From: Lachnospiraceae bacterium XPB1003 | GTDB taxonomy: Bacteria > Bacillota > Clostridia > Lachnospirales > Lachnospiraceae | DNA: 64,000 bases | Assembly: GCA_900102065.1 (NCBI GenBank) | Contig: FMVK01000013.1 | Location: 34,426-98,425 of the forward strand | Direction of reading: 5' to 3' | Shown: in pieces, positions 50,425 to 58,775 of the stretch | Layout: each line of letters begins with the position of its first letter | Numbering within the stretch: the stretch's first letter is position 1 | Made by a program: the position numbers and the translations under genes | Notes under the pieces: model-generated | What the model was told of the DNA's origin: nothing | The model's input: the letters and a program-made list of their open reading frames with translations, nothing else | The model's database searches: none

Positions 50425-51143
50425 TATCCGGTCGGATTTTTTATAATAGGATGCCTGATCACAGTCTTAAGCTTCTCCGGAGCAACTTTCCTGGCATCAC
50501 TCAGATAGATCTCATGATGCAGGCGCTTGTCTGTTATGTCCAGCTCATACCCCTCGCGTTCCATAAACTCATGCATCATAGCTACTGTAACCGGCTCATC
50601 ATCATAAGAACCGATATGCATACACTGTACGCATAGCCCTTCTTCAACTGTCAAAAACTCTACCTTTGAGAAATCCTTTTTTTTCTTTTTTGTTGCCTCA
50701 TTTACCGCCCATTTAAGATCATCCTCTGTCACGAAATCCGGAAGGCGTATTACCGAGATCCAGTGAAAGGCCTCCTTATGCGCATAGTTAATAGCACCCA
50801 CGCCGTCCTGCAGGTGACGATTTTCCCCTTCGACCGGCGACATACCGGCCACCGCATTAGAATTCGGCTTCGCCGAAGCAGTTTCCTGCCACCAGAAGCC
50901 TTCCAGAGGCGGAACAACAAAATCGAAATATCCGTCAATCTGATGATCACCCTTCCTGCTCATTTTGATCGTAAAGGCAATGGCATATAAGAGTCCTATG
51001 GCCGCTTTATAATCACCATTTTCATCATTTGGATCACCTTGTCCTCGGACAGCAATATAATTCATCTTAGGGACCGTAATGATTGTCGGCTTATTCTTCG
51101 GCATGTAAAATTCTTTGTATTCCTTCTTAAAGTCAAATGCCAC
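50424..51143 (-). CDS. GyrI-like small-molecule-binding protein
   Basis: A ~239-residue protein starting AFDFKKEYKEFYMPKNKPTIITVPKMNYIAVRGQGDPNDENG, the usual N-terminus of this GyrI-like family. FWWQETASAKPNSNAVAGM and LCVQCMHIGSYDDEPVTVAMMHEFMEREGYELD continue the domain. GTG 51143 is preferred because GGGGG lies 8 bases before it; GTG 51152 would overlap the DUF3795 stop. Members bind cationic or hydrophobic molecules, and some hydrolyse them. Confidence 0.87.
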   Translation of the reverse strand: MAFDFKKEYKEFYMPKNKPTIITVPKMNYIAVRGQGDPNDENGDYKAAIGLLYAIAFTIKMSRKGDHQIDGYFDFVVPPLEGFWWQETASAKPNSNAVAGMSPVEGENRHLQDGVGAINYAHKEAFHWISVIRLPDFVTEDDLKWAVNEATKKKKKDFSKVEFLTVEEGLCVQCMHIGSYDDEPVTVAMMHEFMEREGYELDITDKRLHHEIYLSDARKVAPEKLKTVIRHPIIKNPTG

Positions 51144-51148
51144 TTGGA

Positions 51149-51439
51149 TCACCCCCTGAGTCGTTTTACTCTCTCATCCACATTCTTCATGAACTCTTCC
51201 TCCGACATGTTTGGATCTCTTGTCCCAAGTATCAGATCACAAGGCAACTTATCACACTCTCCGCAGGAATGAAAACCATTCTTTATCCGACAGCAATAAT
51301 AAATTGGGCACTCTTTACCTTCAGGCGCATGGAATACCTTGCCGCATACGGCATTACACCCTTTACACATTTTGCCATAGCAATAGCAGGCACTGCAGTC
51401 AGAGCCACAGCAACTGATCAATCCATTCTTGTCATTCAT
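51149..51439 (-). CDS. DUF3795 Cys-rich protein
   Basis: A 96-residue protein with many Cys (ISCCGSDCSACYCYGKMCKGC, KECPIYYCCRIKNGFHSCGECDKLPCD), matching the DUF3795 family. The Cys spacing suggests metal binding. It starts within the end of the YjbR-like gene (overlap of eight bases) and is followed by the GyrI-like gene. The function is unknown. Confidence 0.85.
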   Translation of the reverse strand: MNDKNGLISCCGSDCSACYCYGKMCKGCNAVCGKVFHAPEGKECPIYYCCRIKNGFHSCGECDKLPCDLILGTRDPNMSEEEFMKNVDERVKRLRG

Positions 51440-51797
51440 CTCCTAAAATCTCCTTTTGTTTCTTCTTACTGAAGCTCCCACGTACTATATGATATGCTTT
51501 ATCAAGCAGATCCTTCAGTACGTCATCCGGAACATTTCCATCTGCCTTCACGGAGTTCCAATGCTGTTTGTTCATGTAATAACCGGGGATGATGTCCTCA
51601 TACTGCTGCCGCCAGAAATCCCCTTCCACGGGTTCCAGTTTCAAAGTTATGTAATAAGGCTTGTCATCATCGTCCAGACAGATCGCAGCGAACATCTTTC
51701 CACCGATCTGATAACGTATCCAGTTCCATTCTGTCTGTAAATCCTTGGTTACACCGGGCTTTTTCAAAAGGTATTCATCAATCCATTCGTATTTCAT
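51432..51797 (-). CDS. MmcQ/YjbR-family protein
   Basis: A 121-residue protein: MKYEWIDEYLLKKPGVTKDLQTEWNWIRYQIGGKMFAAICLDDDDKP and LKLEPVEGDFWRQQYEDIIPGYYMNKQHWNSV are the YjbR/MmcQ pattern. The CyaY-like fold is a DNA-binding or ligand-binding module of uncertain role. Neighbours on the same strand are RidA upstream and DUF3795 downstream. Confidence 0.87.
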   Translation of the reverse strand: MKYEWIDEYLLKKPGVTKDLQTEWNWIRYQIGGKMFAAICLDDDDKPYYITLKLEPVEGDFWRQQYEDIIPGYYMNKQHWNSVKADGNVPDDVLKDLLDKAYHIVRGSFSKKKQKEILGDE

Positions 51798-51867
51798 ATT
51801 TTAAAATCCTTCCCGTTTTATGATAAAGCCTCTGTCACAGAGCACTTCGCATGGCAAAGTTATCCGT

Positions 51868-52233
51868 CTATCCGCAGTATGCTACGGCATCAACCTGAAA
51901 CTGCAGGCCTTCTTTACCTCCCACATGCGCAAACTCTGTCTGGATGGATTTACGAACAGGATACTTCCCACCAAATCTTTCCTTAATGATCTTTTCCATG
52001 ACCGGAATATTCCACACATCCCTGAACAGGCAATCCATTTGCACCACATTTTCCAGAGTAAGCCCTACCATAGCAAGTCTTTTCTCCATCTGGTCAAAAG
52101 CACCATTGATCTGCTCTTCTATAGTCCCTCCGATATTTCCAACGCAATAACTCAAAAAGCAATAATCGCCTGCTTTGATGATCCCGGAATGTGCCCACTC
52201 TTCGCTTACATCATGTCTTTCAATTTCTCCCAT
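51868..52233 (-). CDS. RidA-family protein
   Basis: A 121-residue protein starting MGEIERHDVSEEWAHSGIIKAGDYCFLSYCVGN and containing IEEQINGAFDQMEKRLAMVGLTLENVVQMDCLFRD and FGGKYPVRKSIQTEFAHVGGKEGLQFQVDAVAY. RidA homologues hydrolyse reactive enamine/imine intermediates; the key Arg (PVRKS) is present. ATG 52233 is chosen as GGAGGAAAG lies 4 bases before. It overlaps the end of the WYL regulator gene by 14 bases. Confidence 0.86.
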   Translation of the reverse strand: MGEIERHDVSEEWAHSGIIKAGDYCFLSYCVGNIGGTIEEQINGAFDQMEKRLAMVGLTLENVVQMDCLFRDVWNIPVMEKIIKERFGGKYPVRKSIQTEFAHVGGKEGLQFQVDAVAYCG

Positions 52234-53146
52234 TTTTCTTTCCTCCATAAATTTTGATCATTGATCCTGCTATATTTTTTAATCTGTTTCTTACTTCCGG
52301 CGGCTCAAGCACTTCCACCTTATCTCCAAAGGTAAGCATCCACATGGTAAGATTTTCTATGTCGCTGTAATCCCGGATCAGAAGAAGCCTTCCATCTTCC
52401 TGAACCTCGTAACAGTCCGGCCCGAACTCTTCTACCAGCCTCCACTTCATCTTCGGATCAAATATGGCTTTGAGCACGATATTTCTCGGAAATGCAAGCT
52501 CTGAACCGAGATCCGGTAAAGGTGCATTTCTGCAGGTAAACTCTTTAGCGCTTTCCCTCACCTTATCCATGCGGTTTAGTTTAAACAATCTGTAATCTTT
52601 CCGCTTCCGACACCATCCGTAAACATACCAGCTTGTCCATTTGAAAATAACATAATAAGGTTCTATGGATCGTTTACTCTCTCCCGAGGGGGCGTAATAG
52701 TAAAATTCCAGTATATGTCGGTTCTCTATCGCATCCTGTATTGTTGATATCTTTGGTGGCAGTGATGTCTTATACCAAGACGAAAGATCTATCAGGATGG
52801 AATCTCTGCCGGTGATGAACTCTGATGATCCGGCCTGAATCTTCTCCATAAGCTGTCCGTAGTAACTGCTTCCGCTCACGCTGTCAAGACTTCTCAGACC
52901 TGCAAGGATCATCTGCATATCCTTAGAGGTCAGAAGTGTTCTGTCCATCCTGTAGCCATCCATGATATGGATTCCGCCCCCGGTCCCCTGAGTTGTCTGG
53001 ATCGGGATTCCCGCTATGCACAGAGCCTCTATATCTCTGTTGATGGTCCTTCTGGATACTTCAAATCTTTCTGCCAATTCAGGCGCGGTAACCTTATCTT
53101 CCTGCAGCAATACTGACAGTATCCCGATCAATCTTTCTATCTTCAT
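52220..53146 (-). CDS. YafY-type HTH and WYL-domain regulator
   Basis: A 308-residue regulator: MKIERLIGILSVLLQEDKVTAPELAERFEVSRRTINRDIEALCIAGIP is the HTH_11 domain, and ILEFYYYAPSGESKRSIEPYYVIFKWTSWYVYGWCRKRKDYRLFKLNRM is a WYL domain that may bind nucleic acid or nucleotides. The C-terminus (TMWMLTFGDKVEVLEPPEVRNRLKNIA) is the WCX-like part. It probably controls the genes that follow on its strand (RidA, YjbR, DUF3795, GyrI). Confidence 0.9.
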   Translation of the reverse strand: MKIERLIGILSVLLQEDKVTAPELAERFEVSRRTINRDIEALCIAGIPIQTTQGTGGGIHIMDGYRMDRTLLTSKDMQMILAGLRSLDSVSGSSYYGQLMEKIQAGSSEFITGRDSILIDLSSWYKTSLPPKISTIQDAIENRHILEFYYYAPSGESKRSIEPYYVIFKWTSWYVYGWCRKRKDYRLFKLNRMDKVRESAKEFTCRNAPLPDLGSELAFPRNIVLKAIFDPKMKWRLVEEFGPDCYEVQEDGRLLLIRDYSDIENLTMWMLTFGDKVEVLEPPEVRNRLKNIAGSMIKIYGGKKNGRN

Positions 53147-53232
53147 TCTTTCGCTCCATATGTATCATAGCAAAGTTAACACGACATCTATATGGCACGT
53201 TTATTATAATGGTCAAATTTTTTTTCGTAAAT

Positions 53233-53276
53233 AAAAAAGCCTGCCGGCATCAGGATTTCTCCCAACACCGGCAAGC
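53233..53276 (-). terminator. Terminator of the phosphatase gene
   Basis: GCCTGCCGG (53239-53247) and CCGGCAAGC (53268-53276) pair with one mismatch, followed on the minus strand by six Ts. It ends transcripts that read through the gene at 53302. Confidence 0.8.
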
Positions 53277-53301
53277 TCTTATTCTCTTCTACGCTATCGC
53301 A

Positions 53302-53880
53302 TCACGAAAAGGACAACGATTCCAATACCTTTTTGATATTTTCCTCATTCGGAATGATAATATTTATATCTGTCTCCGGGTGATCTTTTACATATGCAGT
53401 AAGGAATCCCATCAGGTTATCTTTTGTTTCCATGTAATCATCTATGACCACCTGATCACTGTATCCCAGCTTCTTAAGTATTAAAGCCGACACAACGCCC
53501 GTCCTGTCTTTTCCTGCCCCGCAGAAATACATCACATTACTGTCCGCATTCATAATGGTATTGATGATATTATCCATCTGCTCGTCGATCATTTCAATGT
53601 AGGAATCCGCCACAGCCTCAGGAGATCCCGGCGGATCTCCGCCTCCGGTAACAGGCATATGATAATAGGTAAAGCCCTTTTCCTGCTCCAACCTGCATGG
53701 TTTTAGCGTATATTCTTTTTCCTCTCGCAGATCAACAATAGTAGTAACAGAATTCTCCAGAAGCCATTCCACCTCCGGATCAGATAATCTTCCCGGATAA
53801 TCACTTCTGATATATCGCATATTTCCGATGGGTAACGCCCTTGTATTAAGTGTAGAATCTAATAATGAGCCCATCAACAC
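53302..53880 (-). CDS. Tyrosine-protein phosphatase (DSP-like)
   Basis: A 192-residue protein with the phosphatase loop YFCGAGKDRTGVVSA, where Cys and Arg of the CX5R motif are present. Upstream, MRYIRSDYPGRLSDPEVEWLLENSVTTIVDLREEKEY is the typical start of bacterial Y_phosphatase3-type enzymes. The residue before the catalytic Cys is Phe instead of the usual His. A GTG at 53880 with AGGA upstream is used. The methyltransferase stop lies three bases upstream. Confidence 0.87.
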   Translation of the reverse strand: MLMGSLLDSTLNTRALPIGNMRYIRSDYPGRLSDPEVEWLLENSVTTIVDLREEKEYTLKPCRLEQEKGFTYYHMPVTGGGDPPGSPEAVADSYIEMIDEQMDNIINTIMNADSNVMYFCGAGKDRTGVVSALILKKLGYSDQVVIDDYMETKDNLMGFLTAYVKDHPETDINIIIPNEENIKKVLESLSFS

Positions 53881-53883
53881 TGA

Positions 53884-54507
53884 TCATCCTTTTTTGAAAT
53901 CTATCCTTATTAAAGCCTTTCCATTAGGAAGCGATATCCTTGTCTGAAGAAGATCTTTATATCCTATCTCCATCATTCTTGCCGAAAGAGAATACTCATC
54001 CATCTGATGATGTACCTCATCCAGCCTGTCAAACGCGTGCAGATATGGCGAATCCGATACCCACTGCTTATCATCCGTGTTGATCTGGATAACGCAGGAA
54101 ACATATTCGGGATTAACTTTTCGGATCACACTTTGGAACACATCATAACCTATATACTCTATAAGAAGATTTGCTATCAGCAGTTGTGCCTCGGGAAGCT
54201 GATCCGCATCATTTATAAGATCGATCTTCAGACACTTCAATACATCTGCCAAATCAACATACCGTTCTGAAACAGTGCGAAGATAATCTCCGTTAATATC
54301 CACTCCGTAAACAGTCCGAAACTTATCTATGCTTACATGTTCCAGTCCGTTCCCTCCGGCAACGCCAAGCACCATAGCTGTGGAAACCGGATATGCTTCA
54401 AACTGCTCCTTCATTATCGAATTCATAGCTTGGAGTTGTTTTACGGAATCAAGACTCATATGATTCTCATAATCATTCAAACTGATCTCTTCCCACGGAT
54501 TATTCAC
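53884..54507 (-). CDS. Class I SAM-dependent methyltransferase
   Basis: A 207-residue protein with STAMVLGVAGGNGLEHVS as a glycine-rich SAM loop and VYGVDINGDYLRTVSERY as motif II. Motif IV is AQLLIANLLIEYIGYDVF. The loop is slightly unusual (GVAGGNG). The substrate is unknown. It is cotranscribed with the tyrosine phosphatase downstream and starts 20 bases after the M24 peptidase stop. Confidence 0.8.
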   Translation of the reverse strand: MNNPWEEISLNDYENHMSLDSVKQLQAMNSIMKEQFEAYPVSTAMVLGVAGGNGLEHVSIDKFRTVYGVDINGDYLRTVSERYVDLADVLKCLKIDLINDADQLPEAQLLIANLLIEYIGYDVFQSVIRKVNPEYVSCVIQINTDDKQWVSDSPYLHAFDRLDEVHHQMDEYSLSARMMEIGYKDLLQTRISLPNGKALIRIDFKKG

Positions 54508-54527
54508 AAATCCCTCCTTACTCAGCG

Positions 54528-55223
54528 TTACAGCTTTTTGATCACGCCGTTTTCAAAATAGTATATGTCTTCTCTTTTATATCCGAACTTCGATCCAGCA
54601 ACGCTGATATGCGGTTCAAATGTAAAATAATCAACATCGCCGAGTTTAGATCTGTTTCCTTTTTCAATGTATATCCGGTCATCTTTCCTGCGAACTATCG
54701 AATGTCCAAGATTACCCATAAAATCAAGGTTGATATAGCCCTCGTCTTTTATATATTCATTCATCTGATAATATAGATCTTCGAAAGTCATATCAGGGCT
54801 GACGATTTCCGTCATCTTATCATGAAGCTTCTTCTCCATCATGAGCCCTTCTCTCCACTCGGAATTTCCGATCTCAGTTACCGACTTCACAACACATCCG
54901 TTTTCGATGATGACAGTCCTTGCATGATCCCCCCATGTATCACCGATCTGAGGGCTGAGATCTATAGTTACGATATCATCCGATCCAATGGTCCTGTCTG
55001 AAGTGGAATACTCTTTTCCTGATACCGAAACCGTCGTTTCGTCACCTGAGAATACAAAAGCTCCCACATCCCAATACCAGAAAGAATCAGCCCCAAGCTC
55101 CAGCATCTTATCCTCGCACAGACTACGCACTTGAGAAAGCAGCATTCCGGGCTTTATTTCTGTTGTGATAAATTCTATTGTATCTTTGGCAATCTTTTGA
55201 ACACGGCTATACTCCGATAACAT
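54528..55223 (-). CDS. M24-family metallopeptidase
   Basis: A 231-residue pita-bread-fold protein. The metal ligands are all visible: TIDLSP (Asp), GDHARTV (Asp), GNLGHSI (His), FEPHIS (Glu) and KREDIYYFENG (Glu). Family members remove N-terminal Met or cleave Xaa-Pro bonds; the protein is shorter than methionine aminopeptidase and lacks an N-terminal creatinase domain. It may act on a specific peptide or be a free amino-terminal peptidase. Confidence 0.87.
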   Translation of the reverse strand: MLSEYSRVQKIAKDTIEFITTEIKPGMLLSQVRSLCEDKMLELGADSFWYWDVGAFVFSGDETTVSVSGKEYSTSDRTIGSDDIVTIDLSPQIGDTWGDHARTVIIENGCVVKSVTEIGNSEWREGLMMEKKLHDKMTEIVSPDMTFEDLYYQMNEYIKDEGYINLDFMGNLGHSIVRRKDDRIYIEKGNRSKLGDVDYFTFEPHISVAGSKFGYKREDIYYFENGVIKKL

Positions 55224-55433
55224 TTTCAGCCTCCTTATTAAATATATAGTTGCAAGATCAACTCTGAACCATCACCAATTTACAAAGCCAAAATCCCGGT
55301 CGAGATAATTGTCCCTGCCCATTTCCACGATTCGAAAATGATGGTTAAGCTCATTTAAATCCATTGTCCATAGTACCACATCAAATAAAAAACAGACTCA
55401 AATACACTAATTTGAGCCTGCTCTGCACTAATT
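55224..55433. other. Intergenic stretch with one possible mini-ORF
   Basis: The minus strand has a 30-codon frame at 55272-55364 (begins MDLNELNHHFRIVEMG, ends in FGFVNW) without a clear ribosome site, directly after a terminator. It may be a gene remnant. The hairpin at 55386-55420 ends the upstream kinase remnant. Confidence 0.3.
55386..55420 (-). terminator. Terminator after the kinase remnant
   Basis: CAGACTCAAA (55393-55402) and TTTGAGCCTG (55411-55420) pair with one mismatch; on the minus strand six Ts follow. Confidence 0.8.
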
Positions 55434-55690
55434 TTATTTTTCTGTTACGAATGGTTCAAATATATCCACATTCTCGAGAAGTGGTTCACCGCTGTCAGCT
55501 ATTTTTATAACCGTCTTTCCTTCTTCTCTTCCAACAGATACTTTAGCCGTTATGCCATCCGGATTGTCCTTATAGATATTGACGATCAGGTTCGTAACGG
55601 CTCTTTTCAGCTCAGAATAATATCCTTCAAACAGCAATTTTATCCAATTCAGAAAATTCTCCCTTTGATATCATCAGATCATCAAACGAA
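55434..55690 (-). pseudogene. Histidine-kinase C-terminal (HATPase) remnant
   Basis: On the minus strand SFDDLMISKGEFSELDKIAV is in one frame and continues, after a frameshift near 55632, with EGYYSELKRAVTNLIVN, AKVSVGREEGKTVIKIADSG and IFEPFVTEK then a stop. TNLIVN (N-box) and the IFEPFVTEK end belong to histidine-kinase ATPase domains, but the G-boxes after it are missing. The gene is broken by truncation on both sides and a frameshift. Confidence 0.65.
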
Positions 55691-55704
55691 AGGAGAACAA
55701 TAAT

Positions 55705-56094
55705 ATGAATCTTGAAGTATTTGAAGCTTTTAACAACGGGCAGCTGCGTCTGCCGAACAAGACCATTTCATTCGCCGATATCGCCTGGTCGAAACATCCC
55801 GTCTTTGAAGGTGTTGAATTAAAACACATCATTACCTCTAAGGACACAAACGGCGAATACAGTTACCATCTGGTACGTATCGCTCCTAATAAGAGTATTC
55901 TTGATCACATTCATGAAACTCAGTTGGAAACCCATGAGGTGATCGCAGGCGAAGGTACCTGTATCAATGATGGTAATGAACTTATCTATGAACCCGGAGT
56001 CATATCTATAATGCCTAAATGCATTCATCACGAGGTCCGAGCAGGAAAAGACGGTTTATACCTGTTTGCTAAGTTTTTCCCCGCACTGTGTTAA
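55705..56094 (+). CDS. Cupin-domain protein
   Basis: A 129-residue protein with a cupin fold: LVRIAPNKSILDHIHETQLETHEVIAGEGTCINDGNELIYEPGVISIMPKCIHHEVRAGKDG holds the two cupin motifs with His and Glu ligands. Small cupins bind sugars, metals or aromatic compounds. AAAGGAGAAC lies before the ATG. Its stop overlaps by four bases the stop of the convergent AraC gene. Confidence 0.87.
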   Translation: MNLEVFEAFNNGQLRLPNKTISFADIAWSKHPVFEGVELKHIITSKDTNGEYSYHLVRIAPNKSILDHIHETQLETHEVIAGEGTCINDGNELIYEPGVISIMPKCIHHEVRAGKDGLYLFAKFFPALC

Positions 56095-56693
56095 TCACCT
56101 TTTGCCAGCGCATCCTTATATTGACCGGGCGTCATGCCCACTAATTTCTGAAAGCATCTGTCAAGGTGGCTTTGATCGCAAAATCCCGCTTCATAGGCCA
56201 CCTCCGGGATGCTTTTGGTTGTTTCAAGCAGTTTCTGAGCTTTCCTGACCTTACACTGTATCTGAAACTGATGCGGCGTAAGACCAAATGCTTTCTTGAA
56301 CTTCCGTATCATATGATATGGACTGACATGCGTGTCATCCGCCATTTCCTCAATAAGATATATATTCTCGGGTTTTTCCATAATGGTATCCTGAAGTTCT
56401 TTCAGATCATCATCATCCACAACCGCTTCGGTCTTTATGCACATAACCACCATGGAATAAGTATTTTCATCAGCAGGTTCAATTTCATGCAGAACATTGG
56501 GCATAATACGAAATTCATCCCCCGGCTTATAAATACAACTTTCACCGTCTATGGTAATGCAGACCTGTCCTTCTTCAATATACCCAATCATCAGATGTCT
56601 GGAGTGCGTATGAGGAAGATATGCTTTTCGCGATCTCTCATACCGTACACATTCGATCTCATCATTCTTTTTGCTGTAAGTTACTTCGTTCAT
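56091..56693 (-). CDS. AraC-family regulator with cupin sensor
   Basis: A 200-residue regulator: the N-terminal cupin (MIGYIEEGQVCITIDGESCIYKPGDEFRIMPNVLHEIEPADE) senses a ligand and the C-terminal AraC domain (MIRKFKKAFGLTPHQFQIQCKVRKAQKLLETTKSIPEVAYEAGFCDQSHLDRCFQKLVGMTPGQYKD) binds DNA with two HTH motifs. It is convergent with a cupin gene but not in a shared transcript. The ligand is unknown. Confidence 0.9.
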   Translation of the reverse strand: MNEVTYSKKNDEIECVRYERSRKAYLPHTHSRHLMIGYIEEGQVCITIDGESCIYKPGDEFRIMPNVLHEIEPADENTYSMVVMCIKTEAVVDDDDLKELQDTIMEKPENIYLIEEMADDTHVSPYHMIRKFKKAFGLTPHQFQIQCKVRKAQKLLETTKSIPEVAYEAGFCDQSHLDRCFQKLVGMTPGQYKDALAKGD

Positions 56694-56841
56694 TCTCTGT
56701 ACCGAAATTAATCTCTATTCAATGAAAATTATTCTTTCTGACCTGTGCACATGTCCTTTTACTGAAATCCATATTCTTCTTTCTTTATCAGTATTACTTT
56801 TTCTGTCAGGGATTTCAATGCATTTTTCTTTTGATTATTTA

Positions 56842-56871
56842 TTGACATAAACTAACAGTTGTTAGTATAAT
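56842..56871 (+). promoter_or_regulatory. Promoter with TetR operator
   Basis: TTGACA (56842-56847) and TATAAT (56866-56871) are 18 bases apart. Between them, 56851-56866 is ACTAACA-GT-TGTTAGT, a palindrome with 7-bp arms. The TetR gene at 56908 probably represses itself here. Confidence 0.85.
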
Positions 56872-56907
56872 CACTATCAGCAATTAGCAGGCAAGAGGAT
56901 AATGAGT

Positions 56908-57537
56908 ATGAACAGAAAAGAAGAGATAATCTATGCCACATTGGAACTTGCATCAGTTAACGGAATAAAGGGTGTAACAATGGCCCAGATTGCTGATAAG
57001 GTTGGCATTAAGGCTCCGTCTCTTTACAACCATTTCAGATCAAAGGAAGAACTTATCCGGGAGATGTATGTTTTTTTGAGAGAAAAAGCTCAGAAGAACA
57101 ACCTTGAAGGACCTTTGGATTATACAAAAATGTTTGAGAAAAAAAGCCTTGAGGAGATCCTGCTTTCGTCTGTTTCATCATACATCGGAATGATATCAAA
57201 TAAGAACATGCTTCAGTTCCTCAAAACCTTATATTCAGAACGATCCACAGATCCGATGGCCGCCGGTATCATGGTTGAAGAGACCGAACGTATGCTTGCA
57301 CAGTCCAGAGATTTATTTTATGCATTGGCTGTTCATGAGAAGATAAATAAAACAAATGCTGACATGGCGGCAATGACATACGCTCTGACCATTCATTCTA
57401 TCATTGATTACAGGATGGATAAGATCACGGCAGGTGAATTAAAGGAATTCGGAGATGAAAACAGTCCTGTCCCCGGGAAGATAACTGATTTTATAAAGTG
57501 GTTCAGTAATATGATCGGAGGAAACAACTATGAGTAG
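56908..57537 (+). CDS. TetR/AcrR-family transcriptional regulator
   Basis: A 209-residue regulator: IIYATLELASVNGIKGVTMAQIADKVGIKAPSLYNHFRSKEELIREMYVFL is the TetR HTH; the rest is helical ligand domain. ATG 56908 sits 9 bases after GAGG; ATG 56902 is closer and possible. A perfect operator sits in its promoter. The stop overlaps the DUF998 gene by eight bases, so the two form an operon and the membrane protein may be the regulated transporter. Confidence 0.9.
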   Translation: MNRKEEIIYATLELASVNGIKGVTMAQIADKVGIKAPSLYNHFRSKEELIREMYVFLREKAQKNNLEGPLDYTKMFEKKSLEEILLSSVSSYIGMISNKNMLQFLKTLYSERSTDPMAAGIMVEETERMLAQSRDLFYALAVHEKINKTNADMAAMTYALTIHSIIDYRMDKITAGELKEFGDENSPVPGKITDFIKWFSNMIGGNNYE

Positions 57538-58165
57538 AAAACTTATAAACCGGTTCGGTCTCCTGGGAATTCTGGCATTGGCGTCTTACCTGGCGGCAAT
57601 GATCTTTTCGCCTATGGCTTTTCCGGGATATAACTGGATGGAACAGGCGGTAAGTGATCTGTCAGCTGACTCGGCACCGTCAAAACATCTTTGGGATCAG
57701 CTTTCGACTTTATATGGTACCGGAAGCGTTGTGTGTGCGACATGTATAGCTATATATGTGTCCGATAATAAAACAGGGAGCAGATTGTTCAGGCTGGGAA
57801 TATATCTTTTTACGATCATGAACTGGATATCAAAAGTCGGATACGGGATGTTTGCGCTTTCCGATGCAGGGAAGGATATAGGCGGATTTCAGGAAATGAT
57901 GCATATGATCGTCACTGTCTGTGTCGTAGTACTTTCCATCGTTTCGCTGATCATCCTGATCATTGCAGGATGTAAGGACAAGACCATGAAAGGCGTAGGC
58001 ACTTGGGCGGCCATTGCGCTTGCCATGATGTTCATGGGGCCTGTCGGTATGGCAGCATTTCCGCCACAGTATTTCGGTATATTTGAAAGATTCAGTACGC
58101 TTGCAGCTGTAGGATACAACGCCGTCCTTGGAATTTACCTGTTTAAAGGATTTAATAAAATTTGA
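57530..58165 (+). CDS. DUF998 membrane protein
   Basis: A 211-residue protein with six membrane helices: FGLLGILALASYLAAMIFSPMAFPGYNWMEQAVSDLSADSAP is the typical DUF998 start, and VCVVVLSIVSLIILIIAGC, AAIALAMMFMGPVGMAAFPP and AAVGYNAVLGIYLF follow. The function is unknown; it overlaps and follows a TetR regulator, an arrangement seen with genes induced by toxic or hydrophobic compounds. A REP-like palindrome lies just past the stop. Confidence 0.87.
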   Translation: MSRKLINRFGLLGILALASYLAAMIFSPMAFPGYNWMEQAVSDLSADSAPSKHLWDQLSTLYGTGSVVCATCIAIYVSDNKTGSRLFRLGIYLFTIMNWISKVGYGMFALSDAGKDIGGFQEMMHMIVTVCVVVLSIVSLIILIIAGCKDKTMKGVGTWAAIALAMMFMGPVGMAAFPPQYFGIFERFSTLAAVGYNAVLGIYLFKGFNKI

Positions 58166-58166
58166 A

Positions 58167-58202
58167 AGTCAAAGGGGACGGTTCTAATTGACTCCCTTTG
58201 AC
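58167..58202. repeat. REP-like palindrome
   Basis: AGTCAAAGGG (58167-58176) and CCCTTTGACT (58193-58202) enclose GACGGTTCTAATTGACT. The GGGGACGGTTCT core and GACT flanks are shared with the larger palindrome at 59628-59702. Confidence 0.75.
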
Positions 58203-58244
58203 TCACGATATACAAGGCAAAGAACTTCGAAGAAATTGACCCTC

Positions 58245-58775
58245 TTATTTTTCAAGATATGAAACTACCGGATCTAAGTACTTTATATCAGAAATATCAT
58301 AGGATGAAGACATCTTTTCCGCCATTATCTTTTCCTTTTCAGTCGGATTTTTCTTGTTCTTAAGAGCTGACACAAACATCTTCATTGCAATCTTTGAAGC
58401 AGGCTTCATCTTTTCATAATTGAAGCCGCCCTGACAATAGAACATTTTGATATATTTCTTCTGATCTTCCGTGAGTACATTCTGAATAAATATTTCTACA
58501 TCAGGGTTATCATTAGGGCTGCCGCCCACGCAAAACATAGCAAGCCGCTTTTCTTTCCAGTTATCAGCCTTCTCCAGGAACCACTTTGCCTTTACAAGAC
58601 TCCCTGCCATTGCCCAACCGCCATAGCAGATTGCATCAAAAGCTTCAAAAAAATCTTCATTTTTCTTCCGAGCCTCTTTTAGCTCAAGCATCTCTCCTCC
58701 GACTCTGCCCGCAAGCCACTCGGCATATCTTTTTGTAAATCCAGTCTGTGATGTGTAAATAACCAATGTTTTCAT
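58245..58775 (-). CDS. Flavodoxin-domain protein
   Basis: A 176-residue protein: MKTLVIYTSQTGFTKRYAEWLAGRVGGEMLEL holds the phosphate-binding loop (TSQTGFTKRYA) and DAICYGGWAMAGSLVKAKWFLEK the FMN region; AMFCVGGSPNDNPDVEIF follows. Flavodoxins carry electrons or reduce quinones under oxidative stress. It is on the opposite strand to the TetR/DUF998 genes, and its promoter area carries two GTAAC palindromes. Confidence 0.87.
   Translation of the reverse strand: MKTLVIYTSQTGFTKRYAEWLAGRVGGEMLELKEARKKNEDFFEAFDAICYGGWAMAGSLVKAKWFLEKADNWKEKRLAMFCVGGSPNDNPDVEIFIQNVLTEDQKKYIKMFYCQGGFNYEKMKPASKIAMKMFVSALKNKKNPTEKEKIMAEKMSSSYDISDIKYLDPVVSYLEK

Noticed and set aside
55272..55364. 30-codon frame MDLNELNHHFRIVEMG on the minus strand
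   Set aside because: No ribosome site and too short to recognise; kept only as a note in the intergenic entry.
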